Assembly: GCA_019116025.1 (NCBI GenBank)
Contig: DXCM01000080.1
Span: 1-38,532 of the forward strand
From: Candidatus Companilactobacillus pullicola
Lineage (GTDB): Bacteria; Bacillota; Bacilli; Lactobacillales; Lactobacillaceae
Direction of reading: 5' to 3'
DNA length: 38,532 bases
Positions within the stretch are counted from its first letter, which is position 1, and each line of letters opens with the position of its first letter. The notes beneath the pieces are model-generated. The model searched no databases. It was given only the letters and a program-made list of their open reading frames with translations, and had not been told where the DNA came from. Position numbers and translations under genes: made by a program. Shown one piece after another: positions 23,140-31,440 of the stretch.

Positions 23140-24564
23140 GAGATTTGGATCCATCTTGAATGTTAACTTACTTAACTCTGTTCCTTGTGTAACCAAATCT
23201 GCTAGATGTTTCATTGTCTCTTCATTGTAATGTTTTACAATTTCATGGTTTTGCTCTGTTAGATAATCTGTTAGAGCTTCTCCTGTCATTGTCACGGCTT
23301 TTTCATCAACTGCAGCAATCTTTCTTCTTGCCCATTCTGATAATGCTTTTTGATAATCTAAGTTTGGTTCTACGAATTCCTTATAGTGACTTTCTACTAC
23401 CATTGCTAAGGCTTCATACATCCAGTATGCACTCTTTAGATCCATCTTTTCTGGTGTGTAACTGTATGATTCGTCGATATCGTTGGCATTTGTAAAGAAT
23501 GGTACTTGTGGGCAGAAGCTTGGAATTCCGAATCCTGTCCATTCTACTCCGGCTGCTCCGTTCTTATCTGAATCTCTCATTTGAAGAATATGTGAGTTAG
23601 CTGTACGTGACAATGAAATAGCACGATATGTCTTCTTGTCATGTTCACTACCACTGCCTAGTGGATCATACTTTGTTTCATTATAGTGTGATTTCAATAG
23701 ATATTGGATGTCTTCTACGGCAATCTTCTTTTCAGCTTTTCTAATAAATGGAAGTTCTGCTGACTCTGGATCTTGCTCATCTGAAGGGTTCAAGTAACGT
23801 TGTGCAAACCATACACGTGGTGTGTTGTAATGGTGATCTTTTTCTGTATCTGTACCAAAGATATGTCTGAAGTCCCAACGATCAAAGTCAGGGTTCAAAT
23901 TATGTTCTGATACGAATTCTTGAATGCCATCGGACCACATGTAGTTGTCAGGATCATTGAAGTCAATATCTTGAATTGCTACTTGGTTTGCAGCAACGGC
24001 ATAACAATCGTCTGGAATACGTACGGCTACCCATTGGTGTCCTGTTACTACTTCCATGTACCAAACTTCATCTTTATCGTTGAATTGAAGTCCGTTACCT
24101 TCAGCAGAACCATATTTAGCAACTAATCTACCAAGATATTTAACACCATCACGTGCTGAATTAATGTATGGCAATACCAAGGTTGCAAGTGAATCTTCAG
24201 CTAAACCATTTTTTACATATGGATCAAAAGCAAGAACTTTTTCATTAGCATAAACACTCTCAGTTGCGCTCATACCAACGTTCTTTTCGTTGAATCCATC
24301 TTCTTCGTTAGGACCAGTACTTTGGTCAGCATCAAGAGTTGATGTGTAACGATAACCATTTTCAGGATAAGGTGCTGTCATCTTGTTGTATGGTGAAACA
24401 TAAGTTTTGTCACGGCCTGAAACAGCAGGTTGAACGATAATACGTTTTCTATAAATAGCATTCAAACGGTCTTCGTTTCTTGAAATATAAGTTGCTCCAT
24501 CCATTGAAGCCTTCTTACCAACCATGATTGATGTACATGCTGATAATTCAATACGATCTGTCAT
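23137..24564 (-). CDS. pepD: C69-family dipeptidase (PepD), paralogue 2
   Basis: A 475-residue Ntn-hydrolase with the nucleophile cysteine in LSACTSIMVGKKASMDGATY near residue 10. YISRNED, WYMEVVTGHQWVAVRIPDD and DYLTEQNHEIVKHYNEET match its paralogue at 18167-19588 almost throughout. I start at 24564 (MTDRIEL), six bases after GGGGGAT, rather than at 24579, which overlaps that site. It follows a PqqD-like gene and an OPT transporter on the same strand. The operon would therefore import peptides and cleave dipeptides. The final codons lead straight into a family B array. Confidence 0.92.
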   Translation of the reverse strand: MTDRIELSACTSIMVGKKASMDGATYISRNEDRLNAIYRKRIIVQPAVSGRDKTYVSPYNKMTAPYPENGYRYTSTLDADQSTGPNEEDGFNEKNVGMSATESVYANEKVLAFDPYVKNGLAEDSLATLVLPYINSARDGVKYLGRLVAKYGSAEGNGLQFNDKDEVWYMEVVTGHQWVAVRIPDDCYAVAANQVAIQDIDFNDPDNYMWSDGIQEFVSEHNLNPDFDRWDFRHIFGTDTEKDHHYNTPRVWFAQRYLNPSDEQDPESAELPFIRKAEKKIAVEDIQYLLKSHYNETKYDPLGSGSEHDKKTYRAISLSRTANSHILQMRDSDKNGAAGVEWTGFGIPSFCPQVPFFTNANDIDESYSYTPEKMDLKSAYWMYEALAMVVESHYKEFVEPNLDYQKALSEWARRKIAAVDEKAVTMTGEALTDYLTEQNHEIVKHYNEETMKHLADLVTQGTELSKLTFKMDPNL

Positions 24565-24606
24565 TTTAATATCCCCCATTAATAAAAATTTTTAATTATT
24601 TAATAA

Positions 24607-24963
24607 TTATGATACTCGTTCTATCAGATGGTCGACACTCTCAATTTGTTGCAGGAACAAAATTAATCTCGTGTAACGATACTTATCAGTATCTGGAAAT
24701 TTTTCAGCAAGTTCTTTTCCGATTTCGTAGGCGTTGCGACGTCCATTAACTTTAGTAAAAACATAGCTACCATACTCATCCATCTCTAGATAGGTTTCTT
24801 CAGGAATGTGCATATGCAATTTGCGGAAAAATTTTTGAATCGGATGATTCTGTTCCCGGACAATCGTAACGATTCCTGCCTTTCTCTTATAGACAACTTC
24901 CGGATTCTTCTGAAATATCATATGTTTTAAATCTTCTTCAGTTAATTCTGGACGTTTAGCCAT
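24607..24963 (-). CDS. PqqD-like protein in a peptide-transport operon
   Basis: A 118-residue protein. Its C-terminal two thirds (YLEMDEYGSYVFTKVNGRRNAYEIGKELAEKFPD, about 56-89) has the PqqD / RiPP-recognition-element pattern. This is a winged-helix-like fold that binds leader peptides in RiPP pathways. No radical-SAM enzyme or precursor peptide is nearby. It lies 16 bases after the OPT transporter and 42 bases before the dipeptidase start, so it may bind a peptide or act with the transporter. The ATG at 24961-24963 is preferred; an ATG two codons earlier abuts AAGGGGCG. Confidence 0.72.
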   Translation of the reverse strand: MAKRPELTEEDLKHMIFQKNPEVVYKRKAGIVTIVREQNHPIQKFFRKLHMHIPEETYLEMDEYGSYVFTKVNGRRNAYEIGKELAEKFPDTDKYRYTRLILFLQQIESVDHLIERVS

Positions 24964-24979
24964 TTTCATCGCCCCTTAC

Positions 24980-26893
24980 TTATTTTGCTTCCTTTTTAAT
25001 ATTTAACAATGGAATGATAACGGCAATCACTAAGACTGCTAATAAGATCAATCCCATTACGTTACTGCCGGCAAAACCAGCGGGAACCTTGTCGCCAAGT
25101 ACTCCAGTAACATGTAGGATAATCCCAATCAATCCAATAATTGAACCACCAGCAATTAAACCTGATGATAGACTGACACCGCTTTGAATACGTCTGTCTT
25201 TCAACTCTTTATTCTTTGTTACCTTATCGATCAATAATTTGATCAAAGCACCAACTAGAATAATTGAAGTTGTTGAAATTGGTAGATAGAATCCTAAAGC
25301 AACAGTCATAATTGATAGACCTAACATCCAACAAACAATAGCCATAACGACACCGATAATAATCATAATCCAAGGAAGATTTCCTGACATGATTCCGGTT
25401 GTCAATGTAGCAATTAAGTTAGCTTGTGGCATTCCGAATGGTGGATTTGAACCTGTGATCTTTAATTGAGGTTCAAGAATTACAGTTGTTCCGACTACGA
25501 CAATAACACCGATAATGGCAGCAATCATGAAGTACTTCATCATTTCTTTCTTATTACCACCGATAACATAATCGACTTTTTGTGTCTGCATATAAGCACC
25601 ACCAACAGAAATGGCAGTAACAATAAATACACCAAATAGTAGAAGAATTTGATTATCAGCATTGCTCTTCCAGCCAAAGATAACGAAAACTAACGTCATA
25701 ATAACTAGTGAAGCAATCGTCATACCTGAAACAGGTGCGTTAGAACAGCCAATTGTTCCGGCTAGTCTAGCGGAAACAATAACGAATAACATTGCCAAAA
25801 TAATAGCTAAAATACCACCTACAATGGCCATCAAAATATTTCCTGATACAAAGAAACCAACGACAAAGATAGCAATAACGGCAATAACTAATGACCAAAT
25901 ACCTAACATATTACGATCTTCGCTGCTGCCATTTCTAGCATTCAAAGTCTTTTTAATAGATGTAACAATAACTGGAATCAATTTTACAGCTCCGACGATA
26001 CCACCACAGAGCATCATACCGGCACCAATATATTTGGAATATGAACCAGCAACTTGATCAACACCCATTTGATTTACAGCAAGTGCCACATCATTCCAAT
26101 CTTTAGCATTATTTCCAGCCATCTGCGTAAAGTTAGCAATCAATGGTGTGATGGCAAAATTGGAAAGAATTGAACCAGCAAACATTGTCAACGCAACATC
26201 CAGTCCAACAACGAATCCAATACCAGCTAACATTGGGTTAACTTCCGTCGACATCTTCCAACGATAGAAAGAATTACCAACATAAGTAATTGTACTGTTG
26301 ACCCAACCAAAGACTTGCGTCGTTAGCAAGGTCAAAATACCACCAATTCCAAAACCAATACCCATGAACTTCAATGAGTCACCACCAGCTTCTGAAGCAA
26401 CTAAGGCTTCAGAGATAGCCATTGATTCTGGATAAACTAATTTTCCGTGCTCTTCAACTACCAAGTAGTTCTCAACTAGTGAAGCAGTACCGATAGCAAA
26501 TAATACCGCTAAAGCACCAACTATAACCCCGGATATGAAGTTGACACGACCGCCAATAATTATGATAGCGGGTAAAACGTAAATCATCCCACTGGCAATT
26601 GATTCACCACCACTGGACATCCCTTGCAGAAGATTCTTGCCTAAAATACCCTTCTTCTTAGCAAAAGCTGCGATCAAACCAGAACCAATAATTGATCCCG
26701 GAATACCTGCAGCAACTGTTAAACCAGCCTTCATACCTGAATATGCTGTTGAAGCTGCAAAAATAACTGCTAAGATGGCACCCATGATCATGACAACAGA
26801 ACTGCCACCGTGATTATCTTTATCGGTTACATATGGTACGTACTTCTCACCTGAAATACCACCATATGCCGATTGAGACAGGCTCTTTTTCAT
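24980..26893 (-). CDS. OPT-family oligopeptide transporter
   Basis: A 637-residue membrane protein with about 14-16 helices. The N-terminal YGGISGEKYVPYV followed by VVMIMGAILAVIFAASTAYSGMKAGLTVAAGIPGSIIG is the standard opening of bacterial OPT proteins, and SLVENYLVVEEHGKLVYPESMAISEAL is also typical. These are proton-coupled importers of short peptides. GGGGAGG lies eight bases before the ATG. It heads an operon with the PqqD-like gene and a C69 dipeptidase, which fits uptake and cleavage of peptides. Confidence 0.92.
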   Translation of the reverse strand: MKKSLSQSAYGGISGEKYVPYVTDKDNHGGSSVVMIMGAILAVIFAASTAYSGMKAGLTVAAGIPGSIIGSGLIAAFAKKKGILGKNLLQGMSSGGESIASGMIYVLPAIIIIGGRVNFISGVIVGALAVLFAIGTASLVENYLVVEEHGKLVYPESMAISEALVASEAGGDSLKFMGIGFGIGGILTLLTTQVFGWVNSTITYVGNSFYRWKMSTEVNPMLAGIGFVVGLDVALTMFAGSILSNFAITPLIANFTQMAGNNAKDWNDVALAVNQMGVDQVAGSYSKYIGAGMMLCGGIVGAVKLIPVIVTSIKKTLNARNGSSEDRNMLGIWSLVIAVIAIFVVGFFVSGNILMAIVGGILAIILAMLFVIVSARLAGTIGCSNAPVSGMTIASLVIMTLVFVIFGWKSNADNQILLLFGVFIVTAISVGGAYMQTQKVDYVIGGNKKEMMKYFMIAAIIGVIVVVGTTVILEPQLKITGSNPPFGMPQANLIATLTTGIMSGNLPWIMIIIGVVMAIVCWMLGLSIMTVALGFYLPISTTSIILVGALIKLLIDKVTKNKELKDRRIQSGVSLSSGLIAGGSIIGLIGIILHVTGVLGDKVPAGFAGSNVMGLILLAVLVIAVIIPLLNIKKEAK

Positions 26894-27698
26894 CTTAAAT
26901 GCCTCCCCTAACTAATTGGGTCTCTATATAATTCCAAAGTCATTGTGAGAAGAAATTTATTTACAATAGAATCACGGATATACTCATTATTAAGAACTAA
27001 ACTAGTTTCAGTATTGACTAAATTTTATAATTTCAGCACTACCCCATCCAACTTTTTACTAGTTTTTTCAATGATTATAGTCGTTAAATGCACGCCTCTC
27101 CTTACAACGCTTTCATTTTCATGATAACGGTTGCATTTACAAAAATCAATAGAATTTGTGACGTAGTTCACATCTGTCACCGTACGTTTTTCCGAAATAA
27201 ATTCACAAGTGTTCACCATGCATAAACACTTGTATTCCCTATTTGATATGTAATTACTGATATCACAACATTAGTTAAACTTTAATAATTTCAATCTTAT
27301 GATTGAATATATTAGTCATTTACTAATCAAGATATTTTTATCACAATCTTTTTTCATTCAAAGATACTCTTTAATTTTCATATATTTGTTACTTTACTTG
27401 AAAAAGTTCAACGTTATAACGACGATTTAAGATTGATTTGACGCTTTTCTATTGAGACGTATTTTTCTCTACTGAAATACGTCTAGATAATCATTTGTTA
27501 AAAACTTATATACATAATTTTGACTTTGCTCAAATTTCGAAATGATGATTTCTTAGCAAATCCCTCTGTTCTTGTTCATTAATCAAAAAAACGAGCAGCT
27601 TTTGTTTACTCGTCATTAAGAGTTGGCATATTTATTTCACGTTCACAAAATTTTATCAAAATAAAAAAATATTTTATTCTAACTTTGCTTTTCTCTAC
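26894..27698. other. Long intergenic region with several palindromes
   Basis: About 800 AT-rich bases upstream of the OPT operon. It contains a Crp/Fnr-type box (27157-27172), a cre-like TGATAACGGTTGCA (27122-27135, one mismatch), ACAAGTGTT/AACACTTGT (27205-27233) and AGACGTATTT/AAATACGTCT (27454-27484). A weak terminator-like hairpin ACGAG/CTCGT followed by U7 on the minus strand lies at 27585-27613. The 64-codon frame at 27025-27219 (MVNTCEFISEKRT) has no ribosome site and is unconvincing. A regulatory RNA between 27500 and 27240 is possible but unsupported. Confidence 0.4.
27157..27172. promoter_or_regulatory. Crp/Fnr-family (ArcR/FLP-type) operator
   Basis: TGTGACGTAGTTCACA matches the TGTGA-N6-TCACA palindrome exactly. 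In Firmicutes this consensus is used by ArcR-like Crp/Fnr regulators. It is about 265 bases upstream of the OPT start codon, so a nearby unseen promoter would be needed. Confidence 0.5.
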
Positions 27699-27734
27699 AA
27701 AAAAATACCCTATGAATTTAAAATCCATAGAGTA
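27699..27734 (-). terminator. Terminator of the cellobiose operon
   Basis: TACTCTATG and CATAGGGTA form a stem, with extra pairing inside, followed by seven U residues on the minus strand, 26 bases beyond the EIIC stop. Confidence 0.82.
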
Positions 27735-27759
27735 TAAATTAAGTGACTATAATATCTAA

Positions 27760-29079
27760 TTATGCTTCTTTAACGTCCATTCCTTGGTTTTCTTTTGCAA
27801 GAACCTTATCGTTGATCATAACGAATGGAATATAAACTAGAACGCCCAAGATGAAGGTAATCAATTGAATAACAACAGCACGCCAGTCACCAGCAGTGGC
27901 TAGAAAGGCACTGAATCCAATTGGTGTCGTCCATGGAACTTGAATAACACATGGGTTCATCCAACCTAAAACAGTTGTTACATAACTAATTACAAGACCC
28001 ATAACAGGTACAAGTACAAATGGGATTGCTAGTGAAATGTTATAAACGATTGGGTAACCGAAGATAACAGGTTCGTTAATATTAAAGAATCCAGGTGCAA
28101 TTGATAATTTAGCAACGTTCTTAGTTACGGCACTGTGTCCAACTAGGAATGTGGCAACTAGTAAACAAAGTGTTGAACCGGAACCACCCATCAAACCATA
28201 AGTTTGAACTTGGGAAACGTTGATAATATTAGGAATAGCTTTACCAGCATTATATGCGGCAATGTTTTGTGTAATATTGATAATCAAAAGTGGTTCTAGA
28301 ATTGAACTGTAAATAACTGATTGGTGAATACCGAATAACCAGAGTAAGTTACCTAGTGAGTAAAGAATAATAACTCCCCAGATACCTGTTCCGATATGAC
28401 GGAGTGGTTCTTGGATGAATGTTGTGATCAAATTGATCAAATTCATTCCTGACAAGTTGTAAAGTAGTGCTGAAATAATAGCTGAACATGATAAAACAAT
28501 AATCATAGGAATCAAAACATCAAATGATTTACCAACAGCTGGTGGTACATTTTCACCTAAGTGAACTTGTAACTTCTTAATTCTAGAGATTCTGACAAAG
28601 GCTTCAGTAGCAATCAAACCAACGATAACACCGGCGAACATTGCTCCTGTACCCAAGTTAGTAAATGGCAAAACAGCTGAAATATCGACTGTTTTTTTAG
28701 CGCCATCTGGAATCAATTTAACTGTATTTGGCATCATAGTTACCAAAGCAGACATTGATACTAGAGCAGCAGAGATTGGATTATCAAAGCGTCTGTTTTT
28801 AGCTAAACAATAACCAATCATAGCTGCAATTAAAATACCTGAAATATTTAATGTCGCATTACTCAATAAAGTTCCCCAATATTGAACGTGCAACAATGTC
28901 TTACCCTTAAAAATCCAAGTAAAGACTGTGTTATTTAATAGAACCGCTAATCCAGCAAGGATATAAAGCGGCATGATAGTGGCAAACGCATCACGTAATG
29001 AACGTAGATGAATTTGAGCACCCATTTTAGCTGCAAAAGTCGCAAATTTATCTGCAGCTTTTGAATTCTGTAATGACAT
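27760..29079 (-). CDS. PTS cellobiose/lactose-family EIIC component
   Basis: A 439-residue permease of the lactose/cellobiose PTS family (PF02378). It begins FAAKMGAQIHLRSLRDAFATIMPLYILAGLAVLLNN and contains LLWLFGIHQSVIYSSILEPL (substrate-site region) and FFNINEPVIFGYPIVYNISLAIPFV, the signature that includes the Asn-Glu-Pro loop. It transports and, with separate EIIA and EIIB proteins not in this window, phosphorylates beta-glucosides. GGGGGCG precedes the ATG. It follows the GH1 gene by 36 bases in one operon. Confidence 0.93.
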   Translation of the reverse strand: MSLQNSKAADKFATFAAKMGAQIHLRSLRDAFATIMPLYILAGLAVLLNNTVFTWIFKGKTLLHVQYWGTLLSNATLNISGILIAAMIGYCLAKNRRFDNPISAALVSMSALVTMMPNTVKLIPDGAKKTVDISAVLPFTNLGTGAMFAGVIVGLIATEAFVRISRIKKLQVHLGENVPPAVGKSFDVLIPMIIVLSCSAIISALLYNLSGMNLINLITTFIQEPLRHIGTGIWGVIILYSLGNLLWLFGIHQSVIYSSILEPLLIINITQNIAAYNAGKAIPNIINVSQVQTYGLMGGSGSTLCLLVATFLVGHSAVTKNVAKLSIAPGFFNINEPVIFGYPIVYNISLAIPFVLVPVMGLVISYVTTVLGWMNPCVIQVPWTTPIGFSAFLATAGDWRAVVIQLITFILGVLVYIPFVMINDKVLAKENQGMDVKEA

Positions 29080-29115
29080 ACTTTCGCCCCCGAAAAAGTT
29101 TTTTAACTTAGATAC

Positions 29116-30498
29116 TTACTTCAAATCTGACAAATCACCTCCATTCGTTTCAATAACGTGTTTCAACCACCAATAACTCTTCTTTGGTACACGTTTCATA
29201 TCTTTAAGGTCATGATTTGTACGGTTGACGTAAACTGTTCCGTAACGCTTGTCCATATTTCCACTAGAACTAGGGATATCAATCAATCCCCATCCCAGAT
29301 AACCTAAGACTTCAACGCCGTCTTCAAAGATTGCGTCTTCCATAGCTTGAATGTGGTCACGGTGATATTTGATACGATAGTCATCGTTTATCTCACTACC
29401 ATCAAACTCTTCACGAACACCGATTCCGTTCTCAATTGGAAACATTGGTACACCATATTCGTTGTAGACTTTTGTCAAGATATCTCTAAATCCTAATGGA
29501 TCAATTTGCCAACCAAATTCTGATGTTTCCAAGAAAGGATTCTTCTTAACGCCTTTATCAAGGTAATAATTAGGAATCGTTCCTTCAGGAACCATTTCAG
29601 CACTGATCGTATCACTACGGTAATAACTGAAAGCAATAAAATCAGATGTTACTTTGATCAAAACTTTATCATCATCTGGTTGATAATCCATATCGATATT
29701 GTGGTTCTTAACAAAAGTCAAAACTTCATTTGAATAACGTCCATAAACGAATACGTCCAACAAATTACGGTTAAGAAATTCATTGATTTGGCGAGCATAT
29801 AAAATATCTTTAGGATTTGGTGATGCTGGATAAACTTCACTGTATGCCAACATCCCACCGATTTGACAATCCGTATTTTCATGAATGTAATTAGCTACAC
29901 CAACATGGGCCAACATAACGTGATGACTAATTTGATATAGTTCATCGTCAGTTTCGTCACCTTTTAAGTAACCGGCAATTCTGAAGGCCTCGCTCATGGA
30001 ATAAAGATTTTGTTCATTAAATGTAATCCAATATTTTACACGATCTCCAAAACGTTTAACCATTTCAGTACTATAACGAACAAATGCATCCACAACGTGA
30101 CGGGACAAAAAGCCATTATATTTCTCTGCCAAATTCAATGGCATATCGAAATGATACAAACAAATCATCGGTGTAATATTCTTGGCTATTAAGGCATCGA
30201 TCAATTTGCTATAAAATTCAATACCCTCTTCGTTAAAGTCTCCATCACCAGTAGGATTTACACGGCTCCAAGAAATTTGGAAACGATAGCAGTTCATTCC
30301 TTGTTTAGCCATTAAATCAAAATCTTCATCGTAACGATGATATTCATCAATTGCATCGTGCCAATCAGAAGAATTTTCAGTTGCTGGTCTTACATCATAA
30401 ACGGATTTACCTTTACCGCCAACATTCCAAGCACCCTCAGTTTGCATACTTGAAGTTGAATTACCCCAGAAGAAGTTTTCCGGTAATTTATTTGTCAT
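29116..30498 (-). CDS. 6-phospho-beta-glucosidase (GH1)
   Basis: A 460-residue GH1 enzyme. It starts MTNKLPENFFWGNSTSSMQTEG, with the acid/base Glu in WITFNEQN and the nucleophile Glu in FPIENGIG. It hydrolyses phosphorylated cellobiose or related glycosides delivered by the PTS. GGGGTG lies six bases before the ATG at 30496-30498; the frame extends 14 codons upstream through the promoter and cre box, so the longer form is rejected. It is first in the operon with EIIC, divergent from its probable GntR regulator. Confidence 0.94.
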   Translation of the reverse strand: MTNKLPENFFWGNSTSSMQTEGAWNVGGKGKSVYDVRPATENSSDWHDAIDEYHRYDEDFDLMAKQGMNCYRFQISWSRVNPTGDGDFNEEGIEFYSKLIDALIAKNITPMICLYHFDMPLNLAEKYNGFLSRHVVDAFVRYSTEMVKRFGDRVKYWITFNEQNLYSMSEAFRIAGYLKGDETDDELYQISHHVMLAHVGVANYIHENTDCQIGGMLAYSEVYPASPNPKDILYARQINEFLNRNLLDVFVYGRYSNEVLTFVKNHNIDMDYQPDDDKVLIKVTSDFIAFSYYRSDTISAEMVPEGTIPNYYLDKGVKKNPFLETSEFGWQIDPLGFRDILTKVYNEYGVPMFPIENGIGVREEFDGSEINDDYRIKYHRDHIQAMEDAIFEDGVEVLGYLGWGLIDIPSSSGNMDKRYGTVYVNRTNHDLKDMKRVPKKSYWWLKHVIETNGGDLSDLK

Positions 30499-30518
30499 TT
30501 TTTTCACCCCACGTTTTT

Positions 30519-30559
30519 TGAATACGTTTACAGTATACAATATTTTTTAATTATGTAAA
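30519..30559 (-). promoter_or_regulatory. Promoter and cre box of the cellobiose operon
   Basis: TTTACA (30554-30559), a 16-base spacer and TATACT (30532-30537) form the promoter. A cre-like box TGTAAACGTATTCA (30519-30532) directly abuts the -10 and matches TGWNANCGNTNWCA at all but one defined position. CcpA bound here would block transcription when preferred sugars are present. Confidence 0.82.
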
Positions 30560-30572
30560 CACTTTCTTTTAA

Positions 30573-30588
30573 AAAAGTATATACTTTT
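30573..30588. promoter_or_regulatory. Palindromic operator of the divergent GntR regulator
   Basis: AAAAGTATATACTTTT is a perfect 16-base palindrome 13 bases upstream of the cellobiose operon -35 and about 70 bases before the gntR start codon. Its placement between divergent promoters makes it the probable site of the adjacent HutC-type regulator. Confidence 0.65.
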
Positions 30589-30656
30589 AAAATAAAGCGA
30601 AAAACTTTTATTTTCATGCTAAACTTAGGGCGAAGAGAGTTTTAGGAGAGAAAATC

Positions 30657-31382
30657 ATGGCTTACAAATATAAAGAAGTCGCTGACGACTTAAGAAATAA
30701 GATCAACTCTGGGAAATATGCACCTGGGGAATTGATGCCCGATCAAAATCAAATTGCAGCAGATTATAATACAACCAGAATCACTGTTCACAAGGCCCTT
30801 CAGCTTTTAATGGTTGAAGGTATGGTCTATTCAAAACGTGGATCTGGAACATTTGTTAGAAAAGACTACAGTCCTGAAAAGAATTCTAGTAAGTTTGGAA
30901 AAGTATCTCCCATTGACAAACCTTTTGGAGCTACCTTAACTAATCAGGGCAAAAAAGTTACTAGTAAAGTATTGGAATTATCGGCTCGCATCCCTACTAC
31001 TAAGGAAGCTGATCAACTCATTATTCCTCCAACAGAACCTGTTTATGTCATTCGTCGTGTTCGTTTTGTTAATGGCGAAGTTTTTGCCTACGAGCACACA
31101 ATTATGCCTACCTCCATCACAACCCTAACTAAAGAAGTCCTAGAGGGTTCTATCTATGGTCATCTTCAAGAAGATGGATTGAGTATTGAAGGATCACATA
31201 GAATCATTAGTGCTGGAGCTGCTGATGATGAGGACGTTAAAAACGGTATTGCCAGTAAAGTTGGCGAGCCTGTTTTAGTTATCAAACAGCTGAGTTATCT
31301 AGATGACGGTCAACCATTTGAAATTTCTGAATCACGTTTTCCATATAAGACTAGTGAATTAACAGCCGATATCACACTATAA
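30657..31382 (+). CDS. GntR/HutC-family regulator of the cellobiose operon
   Basis: A 241-residue regulator. The N-terminal wHTH ([43 protein letters not shown], about 26-68) is followed by a UTRA effector domain from about 90 (VYVIRRVRFVNGEVFAYEHTIMPTSI). AGGAG lies ten bases before the ATG, and an extended -10 (TGCTAAACT, ending 30625) precedes it. Its divergent placement beside the GH1/EIIC operon and the intervening palindrome imply control of beta-glucoside use, probably responding to a sugar phosphate. Confidence 0.91.
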   Translation: MAYKYKEVADDLRNKINSGKYAPGELMPDQNQIAADYNTTRITVHKALQLLMVEGMVYSKRGSGTFVRKDYSPEKNSSKFGKVSPIDKPFGATLTNQGKKVTSKVLELSARIPTTKEADQLIIPPTEPVYVIRRVRFVNGEVFAYEHTIMPTSITTLTKEVLEGSIYGHLQEDGLSIEGSHRIISAGAADDEDVKNGIASKVGEPVLVIKQLSYLDDGQPFEISESRFPYKTSELTADITL

Positions 31383-31384
31383 GA

Positions 31385-31436
31385 AAAAGCCAGTACAACA
31401 ACCATGAACTTATGGTTGCCATACTGGCTTTTTTCA
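31385..31436. terminator. Bidirectional terminator
   Basis: AAAAAGCCAGTA and TACTGGCTTTTTT with an inner CAACCAT/ATGGTTG stem separate the convergent gntR and LCP genes. Confidence 0.9.
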
Positions 31437-31440
31437 ATTT

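Noticed and set aside
24607-24963. RiPP biosynthetic cluster around the PqqD-like gene
   Set aside because: No precursor peptide, radical-SAM enzyme, cyclase or lanthipeptide synthetase is found in the window.
27025-27219. 64-codon minus-strand ORF in the OPT upstream region
   Set aside because: No ribosome site, overlaps the Crp/Fnr-type box and cre-like palindromes, and does not look like a folded or membrane protein.
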